Under the pieces are notes generated by a model. The model was given only the letters and a program-made list of their open reading frames with translations. It did not search any database and was not told the DNA's origin. A DNA stretch of 64,000 nucleotides from an uncultured Aquimarina sp. (GTDB taxonomy: Bacteria > Bacteroidota > Bacteroidia > Flavobacteriales > Flavobacteriaceae): contig CANMKX010000006.1 in the NCBI GenBank assembly GCA_947498595.1, forward strand, positions 142,517 through 206,516. Reading direction: 5' to 3'. A program made the translations under genes and the position numbers. Positions 26,716 through 34,927 of this stretch are shown one piece after another; positions within the stretch are counted from its first letter, which is position 1, and each line of letters starts with the position of its first letter.

Positions 26716-27447
26716 ATGGTAGATTCATTAGTAATCATTCCTACCTATAATGAGATAGAAAATATAGAGCGAATTATACATAGTGTTTTTTCGCAAGAAC
26801 ACCCTTTTCATATACTCATTGTTGATGATAATTCCCCCGATGGTACCGGCGATAAAGTAAAGCAGTTGCAGACGCAATATGCAGGGGCTTTGTATATCGA
26901 AGAAAGAGAAGGGAAGCAAGGATTAGGAACTGCTTATATTCATGGATTTAAATGGGGATTGGAGAAGACCTATGCATATATTTTTGAAATGGATGCAGAT
27001 TTTTCTCATAATCCCAAAGACTTAACTCGATTATATAATAGCTGTGTACAACAAGAAGGAGATTTGATTATTGGATCTAGATATGTAACAGGTGTTAATG
27101 TTGTAAACTGGCCAATGAGTAGAGTGTTACTATCATGGGGAGCTTCAAAATATGTGCGTTTTATTACAGGAATGAATATTCATGATACAACGGCAGGGTT
27201 TGTATGCTATAAACGAGAGGTGTTAGAAAAAATAAATTTAGATAAGATACGATTTGTAGGATATGCATTTCAGATAGAAATGAAATTTAAAGCCTATTTA
27301 TCAAAGTTTGAAATAAAAGAAATACCTGTAATATTTACAGATAGAACAAAAGGAAAATCAAAGATGAGTGGCTCTATTATATCTGAGGCCATCTTTGGAG
27401 TTTTAACAATGAAAATAAAGAGCTTGTTTAAGCGTTACGAAATATGA
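26716..27447 (+). CDS. Polyprenol-phosphate mannosyltransferase-like GT2 glycosyltransferase
   Basis: 243-residue family 2 glycosyltransferase resembling dolichol/polyprenol-phosphate-mannose synthase. It opens SLVIIPTYNEIENI, then LIVDDNSPDGTGD, and EMDADFSHNPKDL with the metal-binding DAD motif, followed by GSRYVTGV and TAGFVCYKREVL. It lacks a C-terminal membrane domain, like the short cytoplasmic-face forms. It would load a lipid carrier with a sugar; the sugar cannot be read from sequence. Its stop overlaps the pyrC start by 4 bases (ATGA). Confidence 0.92.
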   Translation: MVDSLVIIPTYNEIENIERIIHSVFSQEHPFHILIVDDNSPDGTGDKVKQLQTQYAGALYIEEREGKQGLGTAYIHGFKWGLEKTYAYIFEMDADFSHNPKDLTRLYNSCVQQEGDLIIGSRYVTGVNVVNWPMSRVLLSWGASKYVRFITGMNIHDTTAGFVCYKREVLEKINLDKIRFVGYAFQIEMKFKAYLSKFEIKEIPVIFTDRTKGKSKMSGSIISEAIFGVLTMKIKSLFKRYEI

Positions 27448-28790
27448 TCATGGATAGAGTACTCATAAAAAATGCAAACATCGTTAATGAAGATAAGATC
27501 ATAAGCGGTGATGTGTATATAGAGAAAGGGATTATAAAAGAGATTGCAGATCAAATCAGTGCTAAGACTTCTGATGTTCGTATTTTCGATGCCGAGGGTA
27601 AATATTTATTACCAGGGATGATTGACGATCAAGTTCATTTTAGAGAACCAGGGTTAACACACAAAGCAAATATAGAAACAGAATCTATTGCTGCGATTGC
27701 AGGAGGGATTACTTCTTTTATAGAAATGCCAAATACCAATCCCCAAACGACTACAGTAGAAAAATTGGAAGAAAAATTTGCTATTGCAGCGGCATCTAGT
27801 TATGCTAATTATTCTTTCATGTTTGGTGGGACTAATGACAATTTAGATGAAATTTTAAAATTAGACCCTAAAAAAGTAGCTGCATTGAAATTGTTTTTAG
27901 GTTCATCTACAGGGAATATGCTGGTAGATAATCCAGAGGTATTGGAAAAAATATTTTCGTCTACAGATTTATTAATAGCAGTTCATTGTGAGGATGAAGG
28001 AACAATCAAAGCAAATACTGCAAAGTACGTAGCCGAATATGGAGATGATATTCCTGTAAAATACCATCCAATAATACGCAGCGAAGAAGCTTGTTATTTA
28101 TCATCTTCTCAAGCGGTAGCATTGGCAAAGAAAACAGGAGCAAGATTGCATATTTTCCATTTGTCTACTGCAAAAGAGTTAGAGCTTTTTACGAATAAAA
28201 TTCCGTTAGAAGAAAAAAAGATAACAGCAGAGGTTTGTATTCACCATCTATGGTTTAGTGATAAAGATTATGAAGAAAAAGGAACATTGATAAAATGGAA
28301 TCCAGCAGTAAAAACCAAAGAAGATCGAGATGCATTATTAAAAGCATTGTTAGAGGATAAAATAGATGTAGTAGCTACAGATCACGCACCTCATACAAAA
28401 GAAGAAAAAGATAATGTATACACGAAAGCTCCATCAGGAGGGCCATTAGTGCAACATGCAGTACCGGCAATGTTGGAGTTATACCATCAAGGGAAAATAA
28501 GTCTTGAAAAAATTGTAGAAAAAATAAGTCATAATCCAGCGAGGTTATTTCAAATAGAAAAAAGAGGGTATATACGAGAAGGATATTTTGCAGATTTAGT
28601 TTTAGTAGATCTTAATGCGCCTTGGACTGTAAAACCAGAGAATATATTATATAAATGTGGGTGGTCTCCGTTTGAAGGAACAACATTTAAATCAAGAATT
28701 ACACATACCTTTGTTAATGGTAGTTTAGTTTATGAAAACTTTAAACCTAATAAAGTTAAAAATGCTTCTAGATTAACTTTTAATAGATAA
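27444..28790 (+). CDS. pyrC: Dihydroorotase, Bacteroidetes type
   Basis: Amidohydrolase converting carbamoyl aspartate to dihydroorotate in pyrimidine synthesis. The 448-residue protein has LLPGMIDDQVHFREPGLTHK, where most family members have HxH in place of QVH; the Gln form is, from memory, usual in Bacteroidetes. It continues with EMPNTNPQTTT, KLFLGSSTGNM (in place of the carboxylated-lysine element), AVHCEDE, RLHIFHLSTAKE and DVVATDHAPHT with the metal aspartate. ATG at 27444 overlaps the previous stop; an ATG at 27450 is an alternative. Confidence 0.93.
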   Translation: MIMDRVLIKNANIVNEDKIISGDVYIEKGIIKEIADQISAKTSDVRIFDAEGKYLLPGMIDDQVHFREPGLTHKANIETESIAAIAGGITSFIEMPNTNPQTTTVEKLEEKFAIAAASSYANYSFMFGGTNDNLDEILKLDPKKVAALKLFLGSSTGNMLVDNPEVLEKIFSSTDLLIAVHCEDEGTIKANTAKYVAEYGDDIPVKYHPIIRSEEACYLSSSQAVALAKKTGARLHIFHLSTAKELELFTNKIPLEEKKITAEVCIHHLWFSDKDYEEKGTLIKWNPAVKTKEDRDALLKALLEDKIDVVATDHAPHTKEEKDNVYTKAPSGGPLVQHAVPAMLELYHQGKISLEKIVEKISHNPARLFQIEKRGYIREGYFADLVLVDLNAPWTVKPENILYKCGWSPFEGTTFKSRITHTFVNGSLVYENFKPNKVKNASRLTFNR

Positions 28791-28794
28791 ATAA

Positions 28795-29277
28795 ATGAAA
28801 AGAAAACTGCCATTATTATGCATATTTGGATTGGTGTTTTTGATATCCTGTCAAAGTATAGAAAAATTAGAGAAGCCTAAGAATCTAATTCCAGAAGATA
28901 AAATGGCAGAAGTATTGATTGATTTAGCAATAGCTAAGTCTGCTAGATCTGTGAATAAGAAAATATTTATAGAAAAAGGGGTACATCCAGTAACGTATAT
29001 TTATAAAAAGCACCAAATAGATAGTACCTCTTTTATTGAAAGTAATAAATGGTATAGTGCAAACCTTGAAGCATACGAACAACTTTTTAATAGAATAAAA
29101 GATTCTGTAGAAAAATCTAAAATAAAATACGAGAGAATAGTAAAAATTGAAGATTCTATCCAAAAAGTAAAAGATTCTATTCGTAGAGCAGAAAACAAAG
29201 CAAATCCTAAAAAAGAATTAAAGCGAATGGATCAAGAAATTGAAGCAGCTAAAAAAAAGAGAGCATATAAAAATTAA
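28795..29277 (+). CDS. DUF4296 lipoprotein
   Basis: 160-residue lipoprotein: signal peptide with lipobox LVFLISC (Cys19), then the DUF4296 domain PKNLIPEDKMAEVLIDLAIA ... VHPVTYIYKKHQIDSTSF ... KWYSANLEAYEQLF, a Bacteroidetes family of unknown function, and a highly charged helical C-terminal tail (about residues 105-160) that looks like a coiled coil. It begins 4 bases after pyrC and overlaps the convergent epimerase gene by 4 bases. Confidence 0.88.
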   Translation: MKRKLPLLCIFGLVFLISCQSIEKLEKPKNLIPEDKMAEVLIDLAIAKSARSVNKKIFIEKGVHPVTYIYKKHQIDSTSFIESNKWYSANLEAYEQLFNRIKDSVEKSKIKYERIVKIEDSIQKVKDSIRRAENKANPKKELKRMDQEIEAAKKKRAYKN

Positions 29278-30278
29278 AGCTCTTGTAAAAAATAAGAAGC
29301 TGTTTCTTTAATTGATTTATCAATTGGAATAAAGCGGTAGTTAAGAGTTTTTATAATTTTATCATTTTTATAATAAGAAGCAGAAAAAATACTTTCTGCA
29401 GTAGTTTTATAAATAGATCGTTTGGTACCAAAAATAGTACTGCTAAGCCATTCTAGTCGCCAGGCAACTTGAAATAAAAGTGGAGATACTTTTTTAGTAG
29501 GAACTTTTTGTTTAAGAATTTTAGCAATTTGTGTAAATACATTTTTATAGCTTAAATTTTCAGAGACAAGAATATATCGCTCATTGCTATATTCCCCTTT
29601 CATTAGTTGTAACATTGGTTGAACAACATCTATGATATCGACATATCCTGTGATTCCGCAAGTGTAATATTTAAAACCATGATATATTTTGGTAAATAAT
29701 GAACCACTACCAGATTTAAAAAAACCTGCGCCAATAATGATTCCTGGATTAACAATAATTACATCAAGACCTTCTTGAGTAGCTCTCCATACCTCCATTT
29801 CTGCTCCATATTTAGTAATGGCATATACAGAGTTTAGAGATTCAGAATTCCATTCATTATGTTCATCGATATAATTTTTTGTAGGATCGGTACCTAAAGA
29901 TGCAATAGAACTAACATGACAAAGCTTTTTTACATTGTATGCAATAGCTAGATTAACAATGTTAGCGGTTCCTTCAATGTTTATCTTTCGTAACTTTCTA
30001 TAATGTTTTGGATTAAATGAAATCATTGCAGCACAGTGATACACATAAGTTATTTTATCAAAAGCTTCTTCTAGAGCAGGAATATCATTAATGTCAACTT
30101 TTACCCAATCAATTTGATCAAAAGCGTCAGAGGTATCGTGATAATACATAAAAACTTTTTTAGCTTGTTCCTTTTTAGCTTCAGAACGATATAGCGCACG
30201 AATTTTTTCCGTTTGATTAACTAATTGAGCAATTAAATGTGATCCTACTAATCCAGTAGCGCCAGTAACTAATATCAT
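29274..30278 (-). CDS. NAD-dependent epimerase/dehydratase (extended SDR)
   Basis: 334-residue extended short-chain dehydrogenase. It starts MILVTGATGLVGSHLIAQL (NAD loop), has YHCAAMISFNP, the catalytic YAITKYGAE (YxxxK) and VNPGIIIGAGFFKSGSGS. Such proteins act on nucleotide sugars, dihydroflavonol-like ketones or 3-beta-hydroxy sterols; the substrate is not evident. No operon partner on this strand. Confidence 0.92.
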   Translation of the reverse strand: MILVTGATGLVGSHLIAQLVNQTEKIRALYRSEAKKEQAKKVFMYYHDTSDAFDQIDWVKVDINDIPALEEAFDKITYVYHCAAMISFNPKHYRKLRKINIEGTANIVNLAIAYNVKKLCHVSSIASLGTDPTKNYIDEHNEWNSESLNSVYAITKYGAEMEVWRATQEGLDVIIVNPGIIIGAGFFKSGSGSLFTKIYHGFKYYTCGITGYVDIIDVVQPMLQLMKGEYSNERYILVSENLSYKNVFTQIAKILKQKVPTKKVSPLLFQVAWRLEWLSSTIFGTKRSIYKTTAESIFSASYYKNDKIIKTLNYRFIPIDKSIKETASYFLQEL

Positions 30279-30357
30279 AAAATAAGTATATCTAGAGGAC
30301 TAAAGTAATGATTTTGGGATTTCTGATCTAAAAGATAGCGATTAAAATGCTAATTTT

Positions 30358-30365
30358 TATCTTTG
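30358..30365 (+). promoter_or_regulatory. -7 promoter element for tyrS
   Basis: TATCTTTG fits TAnnTTTG, 25 bases before the tyrS ATG. Confidence 0.6.
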
Positions 30366-30390
30366 CTAAAGTTTAAAATAAACAGATAAA

Positions 30391-31686
30391 ATGAAAAAGA
30401 ATTTTATAGAGGAAATCACCTGGAGAGGAATGTTGCACGATGTGATGCCAAATACCGAAGAGCATCTTATGGAAGAAATGCGTGGAGCTTATGTAGGTAT
30501 TGATCCCACAGCTGATTCTTTGCATATAGGACACTTAGTAGGAGTGATGCTATTGCGTCATTTTCAATTGTCTGGACATAAGCCGTTTGCCTTAATTGGT
30601 GGGGCAACAGGAATGATAGGAGATCCTTCTGGTAAATCAGCAGAGCGAAATTTATTAGATGAGAAAACCTTACGACATAATCAAGAAGCGATTAAAGAAC
30701 AATTGTCTAGATTTTTAGATTTTGATAGTGATGCACCTAATGCAGCTGAGCTAGTAAATAATTATGATTGGATGAAAGAATTTTCATTTCTAGATTTCAT
30801 TCGTGATGTAGGTAAGCATATTACAGTAAATTATATGATGGCAAAAGATTCTGTTAAGAAAAGACTATCGTCTGAGTCTGCAGAAGGAATGTCATTTACA
30901 GAATTTACATATCAATTAGTTCAAGGATATGATTTCTTAGAATTGTACAAAGAAAAGAATTGTACATTACAAATGGGAGGAAGTGACCAGTGGGGAAATA
31001 TCACTACAGGTACAGAAATGATTAGAAGAATTGGTGGAGGAAAAGGGTATGCCTTAACTTGTCCATTAATAACAAAGGCCGATGGAACTAAATTTGGGAA
31101 AACCGAAGGAGGAAATATATGGTTAGATGCAAAAAGAACTTCTCCATATAAATTTTACCAATACTGGTTGAACACAAGTGATGAAGATGCTGAGAAATAT
31201 ATAAAAATCTTTACATTTTTATCCAAAGAAGAGATAGAGAACTTAATAGCAACGCATAAAGAAGCTCCGCATGCGAGAGCTTTACAAAAGCGATTAGCCG
31301 AAGAGATTACGGTAATGGTTCATTCTAAAGAAGATTTAGATAATGCAATAAAAGCATCTAATATTCTTTTTGGTAAATCAACATCTACAGATTTGAAAGA
31401 TCTTGATGAAGCAACATTTTTAGATGTTTTTGAAGGAGTACCTCAAGCAGAAATCTCTAAAAATATTATTGAAGAAGAATTAGATATTATCGGAGCTTTA
31501 GTTGAACACGGCGGTTTTTTAAAATCTAATGGAGAAGCTAGAAGAGCTTTAAAAGAAAATTCTATTTCTGTTAATAAAGAAAAAATCAAAGAAGGATATA
31601 AAATTTCCAGAAAAGATTTGATTAATGATCAGTTTGTTTTATTACAAAAAGGAAAGAAAAATTATTATGTGCTAAGAGCTATTTGA
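30391..31686 (+). CDS. tyrS: Tyrosyl-tRNA synthetase
   Basis: Class I synthetase charging tRNA-Tyr. The 431-residue protein has [20 protein letters not shown] (HIGH motif), [17 protein letters not shown], the tyrosine pocket [28 protein letters not shown], and KFGKTEGG as the KMSKS equivalent. The C-terminal S4 RNA-binding domain (residues about 365-430) ends GKKNYYVL. Own promoter and terminator. Confidence 0.97.
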   Translation: MKKNFIEEITWRGMLHDVMPNTEEHLMEEMRGAYVGIDPTADSLHIGHLVGVMLLRHFQLSGHKPFALIGGATGMIGDPSGKSAERNLLDEKTLRHNQEAIKEQLSRFLDFDSDAPNAAELVNNYDWMKEFSFLDFIRDVGKHITVNYMMAKDSVKKRLSSESAEGMSFTEFTYQLVQGYDFLELYKEKNCTLQMGGSDQWGNITTGTEMIRRIGGGKGYALTCPLITKADGTKFGKTEGGNIWLDAKRTSPYKFYQYWLNTSDEDAEKYIKIFTFLSKEEIENLIATHKEAPHARALQKRLAEEITVMVHSKEDLDNAIKASNILFGKSTSTDLKDLDEATFLDVFEGVPQAEISKNIIEEELDIIGALVEHGGFLKSNGEARRALKENSISVNKEKIKEGYKISRKDLINDQFVLLQKGKKNYYVLRAI

Positions 31687-31693
31687 TAAAAAT

Positions 31694-31732
31694 ATAAAGC
31701 CTGCTATAAGTATTACTTTAGCAGGCTTTATA
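31694..31732 (+). terminator. Terminator after tyrS
   Basis: Arms TAAAGCCTGCTA (31694-31705) and TAGCAGGCTTTA (31719-31730) are perfect complements. The flanking A/T runs are short, so efficiency may be moderate. Confidence 0.75.
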
Positions 31733-31790
31733 ACTAACCAATCAATTATTGAAAAAAAACTTTATTGTTAGCGCACAGTACTTATGTGCT

Positions 31791-32234
31791 TTATTTATTC
31801 TTTAGACTATCCCAGTTTTTATCAGCAGTAACTTTTAAAGTGTTAGGGCCTTCTTTTATCCATTTTTTTAGAGTATTACTACCCCAAGAATTATAAAATA
31901 AATAAAGTTTACCATCTCTTATTTCAAAAGTTTCAGGATCAATATCTACTTTTTTCCCTTTAGCGATAGCATATGCACAATATCCACCATAAGCAGGGAT
32001 AAACTTAGTCGGATTACTTTTAAATTTATTAAGATTTGCTTGACTTGCAAATTTATAAGATACGTTATCGTGTTTATACGTATAATTACTTTTTCCTTCT
32101 ACAGCTTTGTTGTTAAAATACTCAGTTACATCATATCCTTCAGCAATAAATCCATCATCAGTATTGTAATCAACATGTTGAGCACTTAATGAGAATACTA
32201 CACTCATTAAAAGAAAGGTCATTAATTTTTTCAT
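31791..32234 (-). CDS. Exported YHS-domain protein
   Basis: 147-residue protein with a cleavable signal peptide (MKKLMTFLLMSVVFSLSAQ). The mature domain has the YHS pattern: GYDVTEYFNNKAVEGKSNY ... VSYKFASQANLNKFKSNPTKFIPAYGGYCAYAIAKGKKVDIDPE, with a single cysteine in GGYCAYA. YHS domains often bind metals. From memory this form is frequent in Proteobacteria and Bacteroidetes as a periplasmic protein of unknown role. Monocistronic. Confidence 0.9.
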   Translation of the reverse strand: MKKLMTFLLMSVVFSLSAQHVDYNTDDGFIAEGYDVTEYFNNKAVEGKSNYTYKHDNVSYKFASQANLNKFKSNPTKFIPAYGGYCAYAIAKGKKVDIDPETFEIRDGKLYLFYNSWGSNTLKKWIKEGPNTLKVTADKNWDSLKNK

Positions 32235-32310
32235 AGTGATTGTCGTTTAATTTGTTTCACACCCTATCAGTCGTATACTTATTTTTTGAATTACAAACTT
32301 TTAACAATAA

Positions 32311-32829
32311 TTATAATAAAAAAGTTGCATTTTCAGAGTAAGGTATTAACGCACTGATCAATAAACTGATGCTGCTTTTAGAAATCAAAGTGATAGAAAT
32401 TAATATAGAGCTAACAAGAATTGCAGTTGGAATATTGTTTTCTTGTATGTCTTTAAATTCATTAACACCCTTTGTTAAAATAGAAAATAATAGAAAAACA
32501 GCGGTATTGATCAAAACAGCAAAAACAAAGCCGATTAATAGGTATAAACTAGAATACTGAATTAAATTCCCTAGATTGATGTTATGTTGTCCAGTCATTG
32601 ATAAGCGTATAATATTTGTAATAGAAGGTATTATTTCGCTTAAAATTAGTCCGATAGAAAATATGATTCCGCTAGTGAAAATTGTAAACGCCATATTGTT
32701 TTGACGCAAAGTGGTGTTTTTAAAGAATAGCTTATTTAAGATTTTATAAGAAATAAAGAAAATAAGAATAGAAACAACAATAGCTAATGATATTTCTATA
32801 AGTGCTAAATAAATAAGTTTAGTTTGCAT
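32311..32829 (-). CDS. DUF350-like integral membrane protein
   Basis: 172-residue protein with about five hydrophobic helices arranged as two similar halves (NNMAFTIFTSGIIFSIGLIL and NNIPTAILVSSILISITLI), the internal repeat expected of DUF350 proteins. Function unknown; the family has been linked to polyamine-metabolism gene clusters in other bacteria. The start overlaps the upstream transglutaminase-like gene by 11 bases. Confidence 0.72.
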   Translation of the reverse strand: MQTKLIYLALIEISLAIVVSILIFFISYKILNKLFFKNTTLRQNNMAFTIFTSGIIFSIGLILSEIIPSITNIIRLSMTGQHNINLGNLIQYSSLYLLIGFVFAVLINTAVFLLFSILTKGVNEFKDIQENNIPTAILVSSILISITLISKSSISLLISALIPYSENATFLL

Positions 32830-33853
32830 GCGATGATATGTTATTAGTTAATACAACTTCCCAATGATTAATGTTATCAAAATTTTGAGGAAGCGTTCCT
32901 AAAGTAAAATGTTTGTTGGTTGTTTCCCATGTATAATATCGTTTACCTCTAAATGTTTTATAATGACCAGAAGCAGGAATATTAAGTCCTAAGATTGAAT
33001 GTTTGTAATGCTGACTATTCAAGATAGCTACATCGTATTTAAAATGATTTAGAAGTGCGTAAATGATAACGGTTCTTGTGTCACAATCGCCTTTTAAATT
33101 GCCCATAAAAGCTACAGGGTTTTGAATCCCAAAAGGGATGTTTCCGATACAACATTCTGGACAATCGTCAAGTATTTTTTTGATGCTATATTCATAATTA
33201 TCGGCAGAAAGACATTCTTGTCCAAAAACTAGAGAATATGGTATATCTTGTATAAAAGTAACTACCATTTCTGCAAAAGCAGCTTTGTTGAGCTTTTTTT
33301 CTTTTTGAATATCAGCTAATTGTTTGATGATGAGATCAAGATTTGGAGCATCATTTGATGCTAAATAGTGATATAATTTACCCCAATCTGAGATTACATT
33401 TTCTTCGGTATACGATTTGTATTCTTTTTGAGAATTAAAATAATCTTTTTCTCTTACAGAAAAGATACGATTATAAGTATTGCCATAATTATCAACCCAA
33501 TACCTGTTTTGGCTGTATACAGGTATGGAATCTCCATGTTCATACAACAATTCTTTATAAATAGACTCAGACCCGTTAAAGGCAATATCAGATTCAGAAG
33601 TAGTAGTGTGTTTTGTCGAAGAAGAATTTTTCACAAAAAAAATAAAAACAATTATTCCTATGTTTTGAAAGATAAAATTATACTGTCGATTACTTACTAT
33701 ATAGACTCCTAAAGAAATACTTAAAAGAGTTATAGCAAAACTATAAAAACCAGAGAGAGGGATGAAAAATCGTAAAAGACTACTTAGAATTAATGCTACT
33801 ATTGATAGCGCCAAAATTGAAAAGCAGCCAATAATTTTCGATTTTTTTTTCAT
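32819..33853 (-). CDS. Membrane protein with transglutaminase-like cysteine domain
   Basis: 344-residue protein. Two hydrophobic segments near the N-terminus (about residues 8-30 and 35-72) are followed by a soluble domain with LKGDCDTRTVIIYALLNHF (candidate nucleophile Cys in GDCDTRT), then HYKHSILGLN with the histidine and RYYTWETTNK with an acidic residue, the Cys-His-Asp/Glu order of transglutaminase-like proteases and peptidases. ATG overlaps the preceding stop by one base. The acceptor or substrate is unknown. Confidence 0.72.
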   Translation of the reverse strand: MKKKSKIIGCFSILALSIVALILSSLLRFFIPLSGFYSFAITLLSISLGVYIVSNRQYNFIFQNIGIIVFIFFVKNSSSTKHTTTSESDIAFNGSESIYKELLYEHGDSIPVYSQNRYWVDNYGNTYNRIFSVREKDYFNSQKEYKSYTEENVISDWGKLYHYLASNDAPNLDLIIKQLADIQKEKKLNKAAFAEMVVTFIQDIPYSLVFGQECLSADNYEYSIKKILDDCPECCIGNIPFGIQNPVAFMGNLKGDCDTRTVIIYALLNHFKYDVAILNSQHYKHSILGLNIPASGHYKTFRGKRYYTWETTNKHFTLGTLPQNFDNINHWEVVLTNNISSHAN

Positions 33854-34833
33854 TATAAGGCCATTAAATTACAACCTCTAATATCACTATGATCAAAACG
33901 ACCAATGATTTCAAAAACATCATTTTTGTATACACGTCCTAAATCTTGAGTAGCAATGAATGAGCAGGAATTGATATTAGCTAAATCTATAATATTAATA
34001 CCACCTGTTTTAGCAGCATTGATTTTTGAAAAGGGATCTTCGGGATCTCGAGTTGATATTTGCATCCATGGAGGACATTGAAAAAGGCCATTACCCGTAG
34101 AGTATGCTTGAGAAAGTAGTTCAGTCATTCCATATTCGCTATGGATATACGGTACATTAAATCCTTTAGTTAAAATATCATGGAGTTCAAATCTAGTTAG
34201 CTCTTTGCGTTTACCCTTCATTCCGCCAGTTTCCATAACAATAAAATTATCGTCTAGAGAAATTGAATGGTTTTCTATAAGATCTAAAAGAGCAAAAGAA
34301 ACACCTATTAGCAATGTTTTTTTCTTTTTATTTTTTAAATCATTAAGTAAAATTGCAAGTTGATCTAAATTATGTAGATAAAAACCACTTTCGGGCTGGT
34401 TACTTGATTTAATAAGTTTCTCTGCCATATACACCAAAGAGGAACCTTCTCGTTCTAGGTAAGAAGGAAGCAAAGCAAGAATTACATATTCTGAAGGATC
34501 ACCATAGAATTGATGAAAAGCTTTATTAAAACTAGTCTCATAAATAGTAAGATCAGTTATGTAATGTTTACTAGTGATACTACCAGTGGTTCCGCTACTA
34601 GAAAATACTTTTTGTATTTGATTAGAAGAACTTATTATTTTTGCTTTCTTGAAAAACTCTATAGGCAAAAAAGGAATTTCGGAAGCATGTTTAACAGAGG
34701 TTTTTGTGATACCTAATAAATTGCAGAAGCGTTGATAGATTGGGTTGTTTATATATTGATAGTTAAACACCCGTAAGGCTACTTCGTTAAATTCAATAGG
34801 AGTTTGAATTGAAAAAACAGCATCTGATAACAT
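33853..34833 (-). CDS. LuxE-family acyl-protein synthetase-like enzyme
   Basis: 326-residue adenylate-forming enzyme of the LuxE (acyl-protein synthetase) family, which activates fatty acids with ATP and holds them as a thioester. The phosphate loop is VFSSSGTTGSITSKHY near residue 95; ETGGMKGKRKEL and HSEYGMTELLSQAYS follow, the conserved LuxE segments. The ATG at 34833 gives the expected N-terminus; a TTG at 34863 would add 10 residues. It is the first gene of the overlapping operon with the transglutaminase-like and DUF350 genes. No luxCDAB neighbours, so not bioluminescence. Confidence 0.85.
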   Translation of the reverse strand: MLSDAVFSIQTPIEFNEVALRVFNYQYINNPIYQRFCNLLGITKTSVKHASEIPFLPIEFFKKAKIISSSNQIQKVFSSSGTTGSITSKHYITDLTIYETSFNKAFHQFYGDPSEYVILALLPSYLEREGSSLVYMAEKLIKSSNQPESGFYLHNLDQLAILLNDLKNKKKKTLLIGVSFALLDLIENHSISLDDNFIVMETGGMKGKRKELTRFELHDILTKGFNVPYIHSEYGMTELLSQAYSTGNGLFQCPPWMQISTRDPEDPFSKINAAKTGGINIIDLANINSCSFIATQDLGRVYKNDVFEIIGRFDHSDIRGCNLMAL

Positions 34834-34874
34834 AAAAATAGATTGAATATAATTGAATAACAAAGGTAAAATAA

Positions 34875-34903
34875 AAAACGCTCCTATGTTAGGAGCGTTT
34901 TAA
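34875..34903. terminator. Bidirectional-looking terminator between two minus-strand units
   Basis: Perfect 12-base arms AAAACGCTCCTA (34875-34886) and TAGGAGCGTTTT (34890-34901), 3-base loop. On the minus strand it ends the T9SS lamin-tail gene. Confidence 0.9.
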
Positions 34904-34927
34904 ATTATAATGAATCTACTAATAAGA

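Noticed and set aside
27444..28790. Loss of a dihydroorotase metal ligand (QVH instead of HxH)
   Set aside because: From memory the Gln form is widespread in Bacteroidetes dihydroorotases and the rest of the active site is intact, so it is a family trait rather than damage.
31741..32300. Possible CRISPR or short tandem repeat in AT-rich spacers
   Set aside because: No repeated unit recurs at regular spacing anywhere in the window; the AT-rich spacers only look repetitive.
33853..34833. Bioluminescence (lux) locus suggested by the LuxE-like gene
   Set aside because: No luxA, luxB, luxC or luxD genes lie near it; LuxE-like ligases occur in many non-luminous Bacteroidetes.
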